DNA of 64,000 bases from Chloroflexota bacterium (GTDB lineage Bacteria > Chloroflexota > Anaerolineae > J102). Below are positions 29,616 through 37,587 of the stretch, one piece after another. Position numbers and translations under genes: made by a program. The notes beneath the pieces are model-generated. The model ran no database searches, was not told where the DNA came from, and worked only from the letters and a program-made list of their open reading frames with translations. Position 1 is the stretch's first letter, and the number at the start of each line of letters is the position of its first letter. The stretch lies in assembly GCA_029782215.1 (NCBI GenBank), contig JAKOVD010000107.1:55643-119642 (forward strand), in the 5' to 3' direction.

Positions 29616-32600
29616 ATGTCACACAGGAATGGCCGCGTCCCTATGATTGCGGTCGTCATGGCGACCGTGGTGCTGCTGGTTGCCGGCGTGGGAGCACACG
29701 AGTACGCCAGTGCACAGGGAGAGCCACCGGATCCATTTCCGGCTGCCGAAGTGCAGAGCACTGCTCAAACGGCGTTCGTGGCCGATCCGTCCACGGCAGG
29801 CGCGGTATCGGACAGCCGGCTCATGGTCATCGAGAACACCGGGCAGTGGCCGCAGGCGGCCAGGTTCCAGGTGTGGGGCGGCCCGGCAGGGACCATGTGG
29901 CTGGCTGAGGATGCCATTTGGATCGCGGTGATGGAAGAGGGTAGGGGCGAGGCAACCCGAACAGCCAACTCGCCTCGCGATGCCGTGTCTCCTGGGCTGC
30001 CTCGCCCCTACGCGACCGATTTGCCTGGGCTGCCTCGCCCCTACGGTTCCGAACGCAGCGGGCCCACCAGGAGCACGAACATCAAGATCGCCTTTCCTGG
30101 CGCTAACGCCAATCCGCAGATAGTGCCGGTGGAACGGCTGGACACCAAGGTGAGCTACTTCCTGGGCAATGACCCGGCGCAGTGGCATGCTGAGGTGCCC
30201 GTGTGGGGCGGGGTCCGGTACATAGACCTGTATCCCGGCGTCGACCTGGTGGTGGGCGCCGCAGGTGAGGGCGAAGAATCGGGCTTGTGGGCGCTGCAGG
30301 CGCGTGACGGGGCAGACACCACTGTGGTCAAAATGAGCACCGAGGGGGCCGAGGGCGCCGAGGTGACTGGCGGAGATCTGCAGATGGCGGCGGCAGGGCA
30401 TTCCATCAAACTTCCCCTACCCGGCGCCGATTTCACGTACCCGGTAAACGAGAGTCTGGTTGACGGAGGAGCAGCAGCACCAATCGCGTCTGACGGGTTG
30501 AGCGCCCAGGCTGCGCCGCCCTCAGGCAACCCGGCCGACCTGCTATTCAGCACCTACCTCGGCGGAAATGCGGTGTTTGGCGATGAGGGCGATGCTATTG
30601 CCGTCGATCGGTCAGGACGAGCCTACGTGACGGGCTTGACCTGGTCCAACGACTTTCCCACCACACCGGGGGCCTTCGACCGCAGGTATGGTGCCGACTC
30701 CGATGACCCTGACGCCTTTGCGGTGCGCTTGAATCCGACCGGCAGCACCCTGGAATACGCCACCTTCCTCGGCGGGGGTGATGGAGACGCGGGCTATGGC
30801 ATCGCCGTGGACCCGTCTGGACGAGCGTATGTCACCGGTTGGACTGAATCTCACAACTTCCCCACCACGCCCGGCGTCCTCGACCGCAGCTACAATGGTG
30901 GCGGAGATGCTTTTGTCGTGCGTCTGAATGCGAGCGGCAGCTCGCTCGACTATGCAACCTTCCTTGGCGGTCCTAGCGGCGATTCAAGCGGGGATATTGC
31001 CGTGGACGCATCCGGACAGGCTTATGTGACGGGCGTCGCTGGTTCCAGCGACTTTCCTACCACACTTGGGGCTTTCGATCGCCGGTATAGCGGCGGTCAA
31101 GGCTATAATGGTATGATTCCGGGTGACGCCTTTGTCGCACGGCTGAATGCGGCGGGCACTGAGTTAGTCTACGGCACTTTCCTGGGCGGCAGGGGCGCAG
31201 ACTATGGCGCCGCCATCGCGCTGGACGCGACCGGCCGGGCATATGTGGCGGGCGGCACGAATTCGAGCGACTTTCCCGCCACACCCGGAGCCTTTGACAC
31301 TACCTTCAATGGCCAGTGCCTCCCTCTCGACTCTCAGTCCGAAACGTGCATATCCCTCCTCGACGCTTTCGTCGTTCGTTTGAATCCAGCCGGAAGCACA
31401 CTGGAGTACGCCACCTATCTGGGCGGAAGTGATGACGAAGATATGGGCACAGACATTGCAGTTGACGCCTCCGGACGCGTCTACGTCACGGGGAGGACCG
31501 ATTCAGGCGACTTCCCTACGACTCCCGGAGCCTTCGACCGCAGCTTCAACGGTTACTCCGGTACCGTCACTGGTGATGCCTTCGTGACGCGGCTGAAAGC
31601 AGGCGGCAACGCTCTGGACTACAGCACGTTCTTGGGCGGCAGTGGCTGGTTCTTCGGCAACTGGGCCAAAGGCGTGGCCGTCGACGCCTATGGACGAGCG
31701 TACGTCACGGGCTGGACCGACTCATACGATTTCCCGATCACCAGCGACGCCGTCGATGCCGTCCTTGACGGATGCACCCTTGATATGGATGGTGACTACT
31801 TGGCGTGCGGTGACGCCTTTGTCATGCGCCTAAACGCCAGCGGAACCGCCCTTGAGTATGCCACCTATCTGGGAGGGAGTCTCGACAGCGTCGGCGGTTA
31901 TGGCCGCACCGAGGACTATGGCAGCGGCATCGCCCTGGATGACAGCGGCCATGTCTACATCACCGGACGGACATCATGCAGTGACTTCCCCACGACTCCC
32001 GGCGCCTTCGACCGCAGTAACAACGGCCATGATGGCTTTGTGGCCAAACTGGCGCTGGGCACGGTGAACGTCAAGACCAGATCCTTCCAGAACAACGTCG
32101 CACCGTACGCGAGCTATGCCGGCGAGAGCGATACGATTGTGGCGGAGGCGGCGCCTACCAGCAGCTACGGGAACGCGCCGTCCCTGATTGTGAGCGGCAG
32201 CCACCCGGCAGGAACAGGCCTGGACAATTGGGCGCTGCTCAAGTGGAACCTGCGATCGATCACCGGCCTGGTGCAGGCCGCTACGCTGACGCTCAACGTC
32301 ACAGACCCGTCTGGCCAACGCTACGAGCTCTATGAAGCGACCGGACCCTGGACGGACACGGCCGTGACCTGGAACAGCAAACCACCCCGTGCCGCCGCCG
32401 TGCTGGGGGTGGTGCAGGCGCCCAACGCCGGACCTATGGTGGTCACACTCAACTCCGCTGGCCTGGATGTGGTGCAAAGGTGGCTGACCGGGCCGAGCAG
32501 GAACTACGGCTTGTACGTGATGGACAGCGCCAACACAAACACCCTGATCTTCGATTCCAGCGAGCAGGTCACGCCCACCCTGCGGCCCAAGCTTACCATC

Positions 32601-32975
32601 ACCTACCGGCCGCCGATTCTCACCAGGCAACCGTGGGTGGAGAACGTCACAGCGACGTCCGCCAACGTGTTGTGGGAGGCGGATTTCAGTTGCGAGGGCA
32701 ACCTCAACTATCGCGTTAGGGGCGCAGGCGCCTGGACTCCCATGAAGGCAGCGGCGACGCTGGTAAGCGGGAGGTGGCAGGCCAAGGCCGGCCTCACGGG
32801 TCTCACTGCGAATACGACCTACGAGTACCGGGTGCGGGCTAGCGCTGACAGCGCCTGGACCGCCATCGCCACCTTCAAGACGGCGGCCGCCGTTACCGGT
32901 GCCGGTGCCGGTACGGGCGCCGCGACAGGTGGCAACAACGCGACGACGATTTTCATGCCCCTGATGCGCAGATAG
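29616..32975 (+). CDS. Secreted SBBP-repeat protein with DNRLRE and fibronectin-like domains
   Basis: Protein of 1119 residues; ATG at 29616 has GAGGT five bases upstream. A signal peptide (VVMATVVLLVAGVGAHEYASA) precedes an N-terminal DUF7948-like domain (IENTGQWPQAARFQVWGG...FPGANANPQI) and about ten SBBP beta-propeller repeats, each of the form A-V-D-x-S-G-R-A-Y-V-T-G...F-P-T-T-P-G-A-F-D-R (about residues 305-810). A DNRLRE-type domain (ATLTLNVTDPSGQRYELYEATGPWTDTAVTWNS) and a purple-acid-phosphatase/fibronectin-like module follow. No enzyme motif is seen; a surface or matrix protein is likely. Residues about 109-143 are encoded by an inserted palindromic repeat. Confidence 0.85.
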   Translation: MSHRNGRVPMIAVVMATVVLLVAGVGAHEYASAQGEPPDPFPAAEVQSTAQTAFVADPSTAGAVSDSRLMVIENTGQWPQAARFQVWGGPAGTMWLAEDAIWIAVMEEGRGEATRTANSPRDAVSPGLPRPYATDLPGLPRPYGSERSGPTRSTNIKIAFPGANANPQIVPVERLDTKVSYFLGNDPAQWHAEVPVWGGVRYIDLYPGVDLVVGAAGEGEESGLWALQARDGADTTVVKMSTEGAEGAEVTGGDLQMAAAGHSIKLPLPGADFTYPVNESLVDGGAAAPIASDGLSAQAAPPSGNPADLLFSTYLGGNAVFGDEGDAIAVDRSGRAYVTGLTWSNDFPTTPGAFDRRYGADSDDPDAFAVRLNPTGSTLEYATFLGGGDGDAGYGIAVDPSGRAYVTGWTESHNFPTTPGVLDRSYNGGGDAFVVRLNASGSSLDYATFLGGPSGDSSGDIAVDASGQAYVTGVAGSSDFPTTLGAFDRRYSGGQGYNGMIPGDAFVARLNAAGTELVYGTFLGGRGADYGAAIALDATGRAYVAGGTNSSDFPATPGAFDTTFNGQCLPLDSQSETCISLLDAFVVRLNPAGSTLEYATYLGGSDDEDMGTDIAVDASGRVYVTGRTDSGDFPTTPGAFDRSFNGYSGTVTGDAFVTRLKAGGNALDYSTFLGGSGWFFGNWAKGVAVDAYGRAYVTGWTDSYDFPITSDAVDAVLDGCTLDMDGDYLACGDAFVMRLNASGTALEYATYLGGSLDSVGGYGRTEDYGSGIALDDSGHVYITGRTSCSDFPTTPGAFDRSNNGHDGFVAKLALGTVNVKTRSFQNNVAPYASYAGESDTIVAEAAPTSSYGNAPSLIVSGSHPAGTGLDNWALLKWNLRSITGLVQAATLTLNVTDPSGQRYELYEATGPWTDTAVTWNSKPPRAAAVLGVVQAPNAGPMVVTLNSAGLDVVQRWLTGPSRNYGLYVMDSANTNTLIFDSSEQVTPTLRPKLTITYRPPILTRQPWVENVTATSANVLWEADFSCEGNLNYRVRGAGAWTPMKAAATLVSGRWQAKAGLTGLTANTTYEYRVRASADSAWTAIATFKTAAAVTGAGAGTGAATGGNNATTIFMPLMRR
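29941..30044. repeat. GTAGGGGCG palindromic repeat inside the SBBP gene
   Basis: Left arm GTAGGGGCGAGGCAaCCC (29941-29957) is the reverse complement, one mismatch apart, of two identical right arms GGGCTGCCTCGCCCCTAC at 29994-30011 and 30027-30044. The right arms are 33 bp apart, so the duplication keeps the frame and gives the peptide PGLPRPY twice. Confidence 0.75.
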
Positions 32976-32998
32976 GACAGTGATTTGACAGGATAGGC

Positions 32999-33092
32999 AG
33001 GGGCGACGCACGCCCGGCAGCCACCTCCGTATTTGAGGAAAGGCTGTTGGCGTGCGTCGCCCCTACGATTGGAGGGCGTGCGCCGCCCCTAC
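32999..33092. repeat. GTAGGGGCG/GTGCGTCGC palindromic repeat, bidirectional terminator position
   Basis: AGGGGCGACGCACGCC (32999-33014) pairs perfectly with GGCGTGCGTCGCCCCT (33049-33064); inner CAGCC/GGCTG arms extend the fold. A second right-arm copy, GGCGTGCGCCGCCCCTAC, lies at 33075-33092. The element fills the space between the convergent SBBP gene and the dehydrogenase gene ending at 33094. Confidence 0.75.
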
Positions 33093-33093
33093 A

Positions 33094-33972
33094 TCAGGCG
33101 TCGCTATGGGATAGGAACTGGTAGATGGCGGCGAAGTCGGCGTCTCCGAGCCCGTCGCGGATGGCCAGACGATAGAGCTCCTTCGCCAGGTTGCCCATCG
33201 GGAGCGCGGTGCCCGTTTCGTAGGCGCTGACGCTCGCCAGGTGCAGGTCCTTCTGCATCCACTTGAGGGGAAAGTCGGGCTCGTATTCGTCGTTGGCGAT
33301 CTTGCCGCTCTTGAGCTTGAGGATGGCGGAGCCGAGCATGCCCTCGGTCAGGTAGCTGATGAGGGTCGACCGTTCCAGGCCCAGCGCCTCGCCGAAGACA
33401 AGCGCCTCTGAGAAGCCGGCGATGGTCATGGCAATCATGAGGTTGTTGACCATCTTGAGGGAGGCGCCCATGCCCACCCCGCCGACGTGGAAGACCTCGC
33501 GACCCATGGCGCCAAAGAGGGGCCGGCAGGCTTCGACATCCGCGGCGTCGCCCCCCACCAGGAAGGTGAGGAAGCCGGACTGGGCGGCGCCTTTGCTGCC
33601 GGTGACGGGTGCATCCAGGTAGTGGACGCCGCGGGACTGTGCGGCCGCGGCCATCTCGCGGGCGAAGGAGGGATTGACGGTGCTGCAGTCGATCCAAACG
33701 GTGCCAGGCCGGAGCCGGGCCAGGAAGCCGCCGCCCGCCTCATCACCAAGGGCGGCGGCTGTCACCGCGTCCGGGTGGGCCAGGACGGTGATGACGGCGT
33801 CGGCGTCCTGCGCGGCCTCGGCCGGGGTGGCAGCCCAGGAGGCGCCGGCGGCGACCATCTCGGCGGCTTTGTCCGCCGTGCGATTGTGCACGACCATGCT
33901 ATAGCCGTGCTTCTGCAGGTTGGCAGCCATGCGGCTGCCCATGATGCCAAGTCCTATAAAGGCGATTTTCAT
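33094..33972 (-). CDS. 3-hydroxyisobutyrate/tartronate-semialdehyde reductase-family dehydrogenase
   Basis: Beta-hydroxyacid dehydrogenase of 292 residues. The N-terminal Rossmann fold starts FIGLGIMGSRMAANL, with HNRTADKA matching an NADP-type second strand. The substrate signature is DAPVTGSKGAAQSG and the catalytic Lys lies in GASLKMVNNLMIA. Enzymes of this family reduce or oxidise small 3-hydroxyacids: 3-hydroxyisobutyrate, 2-hydroxy-3-oxopropionate or succinic semialdehyde products. The position at the end of a sugar/sugar-acid cluster fits tartronate-semialdehyde reductase (GarR-like), but this is inference. The Shine-Dalgarno is weak. Confidence 0.9.
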   Translation of the reverse strand: MKIAFIGLGIMGSRMAANLQKHGYSMVVHNRTADKAAEMVAAGASWAATPAEAAQDADAVITVLAHPDAVTAAALGDEAGGGFLARLRPGTVWIDCSTVNPSFAREMAAAAQSRGVHYLDAPVTGSKGAAQSGFLTFLVGGDAADVEACRPLFGAMGREVFHVGGVGMGASLKMVNNLMIAMTIAGFSEALVFGEALGLERSTLISYLTEGMLGSAILKLKSGKIANDEYEPDFPLKWMQKDLHLASVSAYETGTALPMGNLAKELYRLAIRDGLGDADFAAIYQFLSHSDA

Positions 33973-34020
33973 GGCGGAGTTGTAAAGATGGGGAAATGTG
34001 ACCGGATGGCCAGGTGAGTG

Positions 34021-34239
34021 CTATCGCGCCGCTTTGGCAGTCTCAATGCTGCGAACGTCAGCCAGTACGTCGTCAATCGTCTGCGTCTCGATGAGAACAC
34101 GACGCTCCTCAATGCAGTTTCCAAAGCCAGTTGTGAACTGGCTCAGAAAACGCACGGTATTGACGATGCCCATGTCCCGGTAGAGCAGGCGCAATGCCTC
34201 TTCGGTGATCTCAGCCAGTGGGCGTTGCTCAGCAATCAT
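34021..34239 (-). CDS. Small protein paired with a PIN-toxin remnant; candidate antitoxin
   Basis: Protein of 72 residues: MIAEQRPLAEITEEALRLLYR, then MGIVNTVRFLSQFTTGFGNC and ERRVLIETQTIDDVLADV. Its ATG overlaps the stop of the PIN-domain remnant (ATGA), the spacing of a toxin-antitoxin pair. The RPL-EI-EEA...VNT-RF--QFT-GFGN-TEER pattern is one I associate with small PIN-linked proteins, but I cannot verify the family here. With the toxin broken it may be an orphan. Confidence 0.5.
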   Translation of the reverse strand: MIAEQRPLAEITEEALRLLYRDMGIVNTVRFLSQFTTGFGNCIEERRVLIETQTIDDVLADVRSIETAKAAR

Positions 34240-34472
34240 GCTTCCAGAACCTCTATCAAGTCGAGGGGTGAAACGACGGTGGTCTGCACGTTGGGTATGG
34301 CCCGTGCTTTCCGGAGCAAGCGTTCATCGCAGGTGCAGAAGAAGTCGGCGGAAGCCGCTTCTGCACAGGCAAGGTGCAGCGCATCGACTGCTGCTACACC
34401 TGCGAGTGCGAAAGCTCGCGCCCGCTCTGCGGTGGCCTCATCGACACGAACGACTGGTATTCTCCCTTCATG
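34236..34472 (-). pseudogene. C-terminal half of a PIN-domain (VapC-like) toxin, 5' truncated
   Basis: The reading frame from 34472 down to the TGA at 34238-34236 gives 78 residues: HEGRIPVVRVDEATAERARAF, then AAVDALHLACAEAASADFFCTCDERLLRKARAI. DALHLACAE and TCDERLLRKA are the second half of a PIN nuclease domain with its C-terminal acidic residues. The N-terminal half with the first catalytic Asp is missing. Upstream the frame crosses the centre of a perfect palindrome and meets the E2 stop codon after 18 codons, with no credible start. It is too short to be active. Confidence 0.7.
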
Positions 34473-34494
34473 AAGGGAGAATACCAGTCGTTCG
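34447..34494. repeat. Perfect 48-bp palindrome at the PIN truncation point
   Basis: Arms 34447-34470 and 34471-34494 (24 bases each, no spacer) are exact reverse complements. One arm is natural PIN coding sequence (EGRIPVVR), so the other looks like its inverted copy. It lies 30 bases after the E2 stop and could also stop transcription, though no T-run follows. Confidence 0.9.
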
Positions 34495-34523
34495 GGGATT
34501 GGGGAAGTCGCCCGACGTGCGCT

Positions 34524-35969
34524 CTAAAGCGCCAAGAGGAGGTAGGGTTCTTCGATCAACTGCTTGATGTACTGGAGGAAGCGGGCGGCGGGGGCGCCGT
34601 CGACCAGGCGGTGGTCGAAGACCAGGCTCAGCGTCCACATCTGGCGGGCAACGATCTGGCCGTCGCGCACCACGGCCTTGGCGGCAATGCGGCCGACGCC
34701 GAGGATGGCGGCTTCCGGCAGGTTGATGACGGGCGTGAAGGCATCGACGTCGAAGGAGCCGAGGCTGGTGATGGTGAAGGTGCCGCCGCTGAGCTCGTCG
34801 GGAAGGAGCTTGCCCTTGCGCGCCCGCTCGGCCCGGTCACGGAACTCGGCGCCAAACTCACGCAGCGACTTGCGGTCGGCGTCGCGGATGACCGGCACTA
34901 GCAGGCCGCGCTCGGTGTCGACAGCCATGCCCATGTTGACCGCCGCCAGGTGCTCGATGGCGTCGGGCGTGAGGCGGGCATTCATGTAGGGGAACCTGAC
35001 CAGGGCGGCGGCGACGATCTTGGCCAACAGGTCGTTGTAGCCCGGCGCAAAGCCCCAGGCATCGGCCACCTTGACCTTCAATCGCTCACGCATGGCCACG
35101 AACTCGCTGGCATCGATCTCCATCATCAAGGTGACGCGGGCGGTGGTGTGCACGCTCGTGCCCATACGGTCGGCGATGATGCCGCGGATACCTTTGAGCG
35201 GGATGCGCTCGCGCACCTCGCCCTGCGGAAGCACGGCGGGCGGGGCGGTGACCACCGGCGCCGGCGCGGGGGCTGCCTCAGGTGCTGCGGGTTGGGCCGC
35301 CTGTTCGACGTCCCGGCGGGTGATGCGGCCGCCCGGCCCGCTGCCGCTGAGCCCGGCCACGTCCACGCCGGCCTCCGCCGCCAGCTTGCGCGCCACGGGC
35401 GTGACCTTGGGCCGATCCGCAAGGAAGTCGAGGACATCCCGTTCGAGGATGCGGCCGCCCGGCCCGGAGGGCGCCACGGCAGCGAGATCGACCTCCTTCT
35501 TCTCCGCCAGGCCGCGGGCGCGCGGCGAGGCCATGACGCGTCCGCCTTCCGCCACGACCGCCGGTGTGGCGGCCGGTGGAGGCGCTGTCACGGCAGCGGG
35601 CGCAGCCACGGCAGCGGGCGCAGCGACTGGTGCTGGGGCCGCTGCCGGCGCACTGGCAGGCGGCGCGGGAGCGACGGCGGGTGCAGTGGCTCCCGCGGGC
35701 ACTGGAGCTCCAGCGGCGGCAAAGACCTCGTTTTGGGCGCCGATGGTGGCGACGACGGTGAAGACGGGCACGACATCCCCTTCTTTGTAGGGTCCGGTGT
35801 GCAGATAGCCGTCGGTCGTGGCCTCGACGGCGAAGGTCGCCTTGTCGGTCTCGATGTTCAGGACTTCCTGGCCGGACTTGACCTGGCTGCCATCGGCAAC
35901 CAGCCATTGGCCCATGGTGACTTCTTCGACGGTCTGGCCAAGCTTGGGGATGATGAGGGGTTCAGACAT
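34524..35969 (-). CDS. E2 dihydrolipoamide acyltransferase with two tandem E3-binding domains
   Basis: Protein of 481 residues. Lipoyl domain 1-78 carries Lys43 in IETDKATF. An Ala-Pro linker leads to two peripheral-subunit-binding domains in tandem, about 146-182 (ASPRARGLAEKKEVDL...GPGGRILERDV) and 189-226 (VTPVARKLAAEAGVDV...GPGGRITRRDV). The catalytic chloramphenicol-acetyltransferase-like domain ends with the active-site DHRLVDG near 457. ATG at 35969 has AGGAA 9 bases upstream. It transfers acyl groups from E1-bound intermediates to CoA; the fused E1 at 26902 is the nearest partner. Most bacterial E2 proteins have a single E3-binding domain. It follows rhaB on the same strand. Confidence 0.93.
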   Translation of the reverse strand: MSEPLIIPKLGQTVEEVTMGQWLVADGSQVKSGQEVLNIETDKATFAVEATTDGYLHTGPYKEGDVVPVFTVVATIGAQNEVFAAAGAPVPAGATAPAVAPAPPASAPAAAPAPVAAPAAVAAPAAVTAPPPAATPAVVAEGGRVMASPRARGLAEKKEVDLAAVAPSGPGGRILERDVLDFLADRPKVTPVARKLAAEAGVDVAGLSGSGPGGRITRRDVEQAAQPAAPEAAPAPAPVVTAPPAVLPQGEVRERIPLKGIRGIIADRMGTSVHTTARVTLMMEIDASEFVAMRERLKVKVADAWGFAPGYNDLLAKIVAAALVRFPYMNARLTPDAIEHLAAVNMGMAVDTERGLLVPVIRDADRKSLREFGAEFRDRAERARKGKLLPDELSGGTFTITSLGSFDVDAFTPVINLPEAAILGVGRIAAKAVVRDGQIVARQMWTLSLVFDHRLVDGAPAARFLQYIKQLIEEPYLLLAL

Positions 35970-35993
35970 GAGGGCGTTCCTGTGAGGAAAGGC

Positions 35994-36064
35994 GAGACCC
36001 GTCGCTGGCGCTCCGGGCTCGGAAGGGCTGGGGAGAGACCCGTCGCTCACGCTCCGGGCTCGGA
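35994..36064. repeat. Two 30-bp direct repeats between rhaB and the E2 gene
   Basis: Copies at 35994-36023 and 36035-36064 match at 28 of 30 positions, each beginning GAGACCCGTCGCT and ending CGCTCCGGGCTCGGA, with an 11-base spacer. They lie in the 111-bp gap between the rhaB stop and the E2 start. Function is unknown. Confidence 0.7.
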
Positions 36065-36080
36065 CAGAAAGGGTGGTGAG

Positions 36081-37559
36081 TCAGAGGGGCAGGGTGAGGA
36101 AGTGGCCGTAGGCCTCCTGCCAGGTGGCAGCGTCCTGCGGCTCGTAGTGCTGGCGAGGCGTCGAGGCGGCGATGGCCTGCCGGCCTGAGGCCAGGTCGCC
36201 GAGGTGGCCGGTCGCCATGGCCTGGATCATGACGTTGCCCAGGGCGGTGGCCTCGATCGGACCCGTAATCACAAGGCGACCACAGGCGTTGGCCGTGAGC
36301 TGGTTGAGCAGGAGGTTCTGGGTGCCGCCGCCGACAATGCGAATCGCTCGCAAGCGATTTCCTGTGAGCGATTCCATGGAATCGACCACCCAGCGGTACT
36401 TCAGGGCCAGGCTCTCCAGGCAGCAGCGGATCACGGCGCCGGGCGTCTCTGGCTCAGGCTGGTGGGTGCGGCGGCAGTAGGCGCGGATGGCGGCGGGCAT
36501 GTCGCCGGGGCTGCCGAAGGCGGCTACGTCGGGATTGACCAGTGAGCGCAGGGGAGTGGCCTGCGCTGCCAACTGGGTGAGGTCATCCCAACTGAAGTCG
36601 CTCCCCTCGCGCTGCCACTGGCGGCGGCATTCCTGGACCAGCCACAGCCCGGCGACGTTCTTGAGAAGGCGGATGGTGTTGGCGACCCCGCCCTCGTTGG
36701 TGAAGTCGAGGGCAAGCGCCTTGTCGTTAATCACGGGCTCGGGCGTTTCCACGCCGACGAGGCTCCAGGTGCCGCTGCTGACGTAGGCGCTTTCGGCGTC
36801 CAGGTCGGGGACGGCGGCAACGGCGTCGGCCGTGTCGTGGCTGCCGGTGGCAATGACCGGCACGGCGCCCAGGCCGGTCTCCTGCTGCACGGCGGGAAGC
36901 AGGTCGCCGAGCAAGGTTCCGGGATCGATGAGGTCGCCCAGGAAGTGTGTGGGAATGCCAAGGCCGGCCAGCATGCCGGTCGCCCAGGAGCGGGTGCGAG
37001 CGTCCAGCATCTGGCTGGTGGAGGCGATCGTGTACTCCACCGCCTTGCGGCCGGTCAGCCAGTAGTGATAGAGGTCCGGGGTGAACAGGAGATCGGATGC
37101 GGCTGCCAACTGGGGGTCGCCGCCGAGCACCCGGCTGAGCACCTGGTAGATCGTATTGATCTCCATGAACTGGATGCCGGTGATCTCGTAGATCTGGGCA
37201 CGAGGAACGCGGGCGAAGGCCGCCTTGAGCATCCCTTGCGTCCCCGAGTCCCGGTAGTGGTAGGGATTGCCCAGCAGCCTGCCGCTGCGGTCGAGCAGGG
37301 CGTAGTCGACGCCCCAGGTGTCCACGCCGATGCTCGCCAACGGCTCGGTGTTGGCGGCGGCGTAGCGGGCGAGGCCGGTCTTGATCTCCGACCAAAGCCG
37401 CAGGTGGTCCCAATGCAGCCGGCCCATGACCTCGACGGGACCGTTGTGAAAGCGGTGCAGCTCCTCAAGGGCGAAGGCGGCGCCATCCCAGCGGCCAAGC
37501 ATGACGCGGCCGCCGGAGGCGCCCAGGTCGATGGCAAGGAAGTTGGCAGTTGCGGTCAT
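36081..37559 (-). CDS. rhaB: Rhamnulokinase
   Basis: FGGY-family kinase of 492 residues. It begins FLAIDLGASGGRVMLGRWDG, the rhamnulokinase form of the phosphate loop, and has GVDYALLDRSGRLLGNPYHYRD, then ATGSHDTADAVAAVP and the adenosine-loop region RAIRIVGGGTQNLLLNQLTANAC. These features separate RhaB from xylulokinase and gluconokinase. It phosphorylates L-rhamnulose at O1. ATG 37559 is chosen; a frame from 37625 would run towards the upstream gene. The cupin isomerase gene stops 29 bases upstream. With rhaA (50815) and rhaM (53253) it defines L-rhamnose catabolism. Confidence 0.93.
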   Translation of the reverse strand: MTATANFLAIDLGASGGRVMLGRWDGAAFALEELHRFHNGPVEVMGRLHWDHLRLWSEIKTGLARYAAANTEPLASIGVDTWGVDYALLDRSGRLLGNPYHYRDSGTQGMLKAAFARVPRAQIYEITGIQFMEINTIYQVLSRVLGGDPQLAAASDLLFTPDLYHYWLTGRKAVEYTIASTSQMLDARTRSWATGMLAGLGIPTHFLGDLIDPGTLLGDLLPAVQQETGLGAVPVIATGSHDTADAVAAVPDLDAESAYVSSGTWSLVGVETPEPVINDKALALDFTNEGGVANTIRLLKNVAGLWLVQECRRQWQREGSDFSWDDLTQLAAQATPLRSLVNPDVAAFGSPGDMPAAIRAYCRRTHQPEPETPGAVIRCCLESLALKYRWVVDSMESLTGNRLRAIRIVGGGTQNLLLNQLTANACGRLVITGPIEATALGNVMIQAMATGHLGDLASGRQAIAASTPRQHYEPQDAATWQEAYGHFLTLPL

Positions 37560-37587
37560 GCGCGGTCTCCGGCAATCGTGGGCAAGG

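Noticed and set aside
34236..34526. A functional toxin-antitoxin pair
   Set aside because: The PIN frame lacks its first half and start codon; only the C-terminal half remains next to the palindrome.
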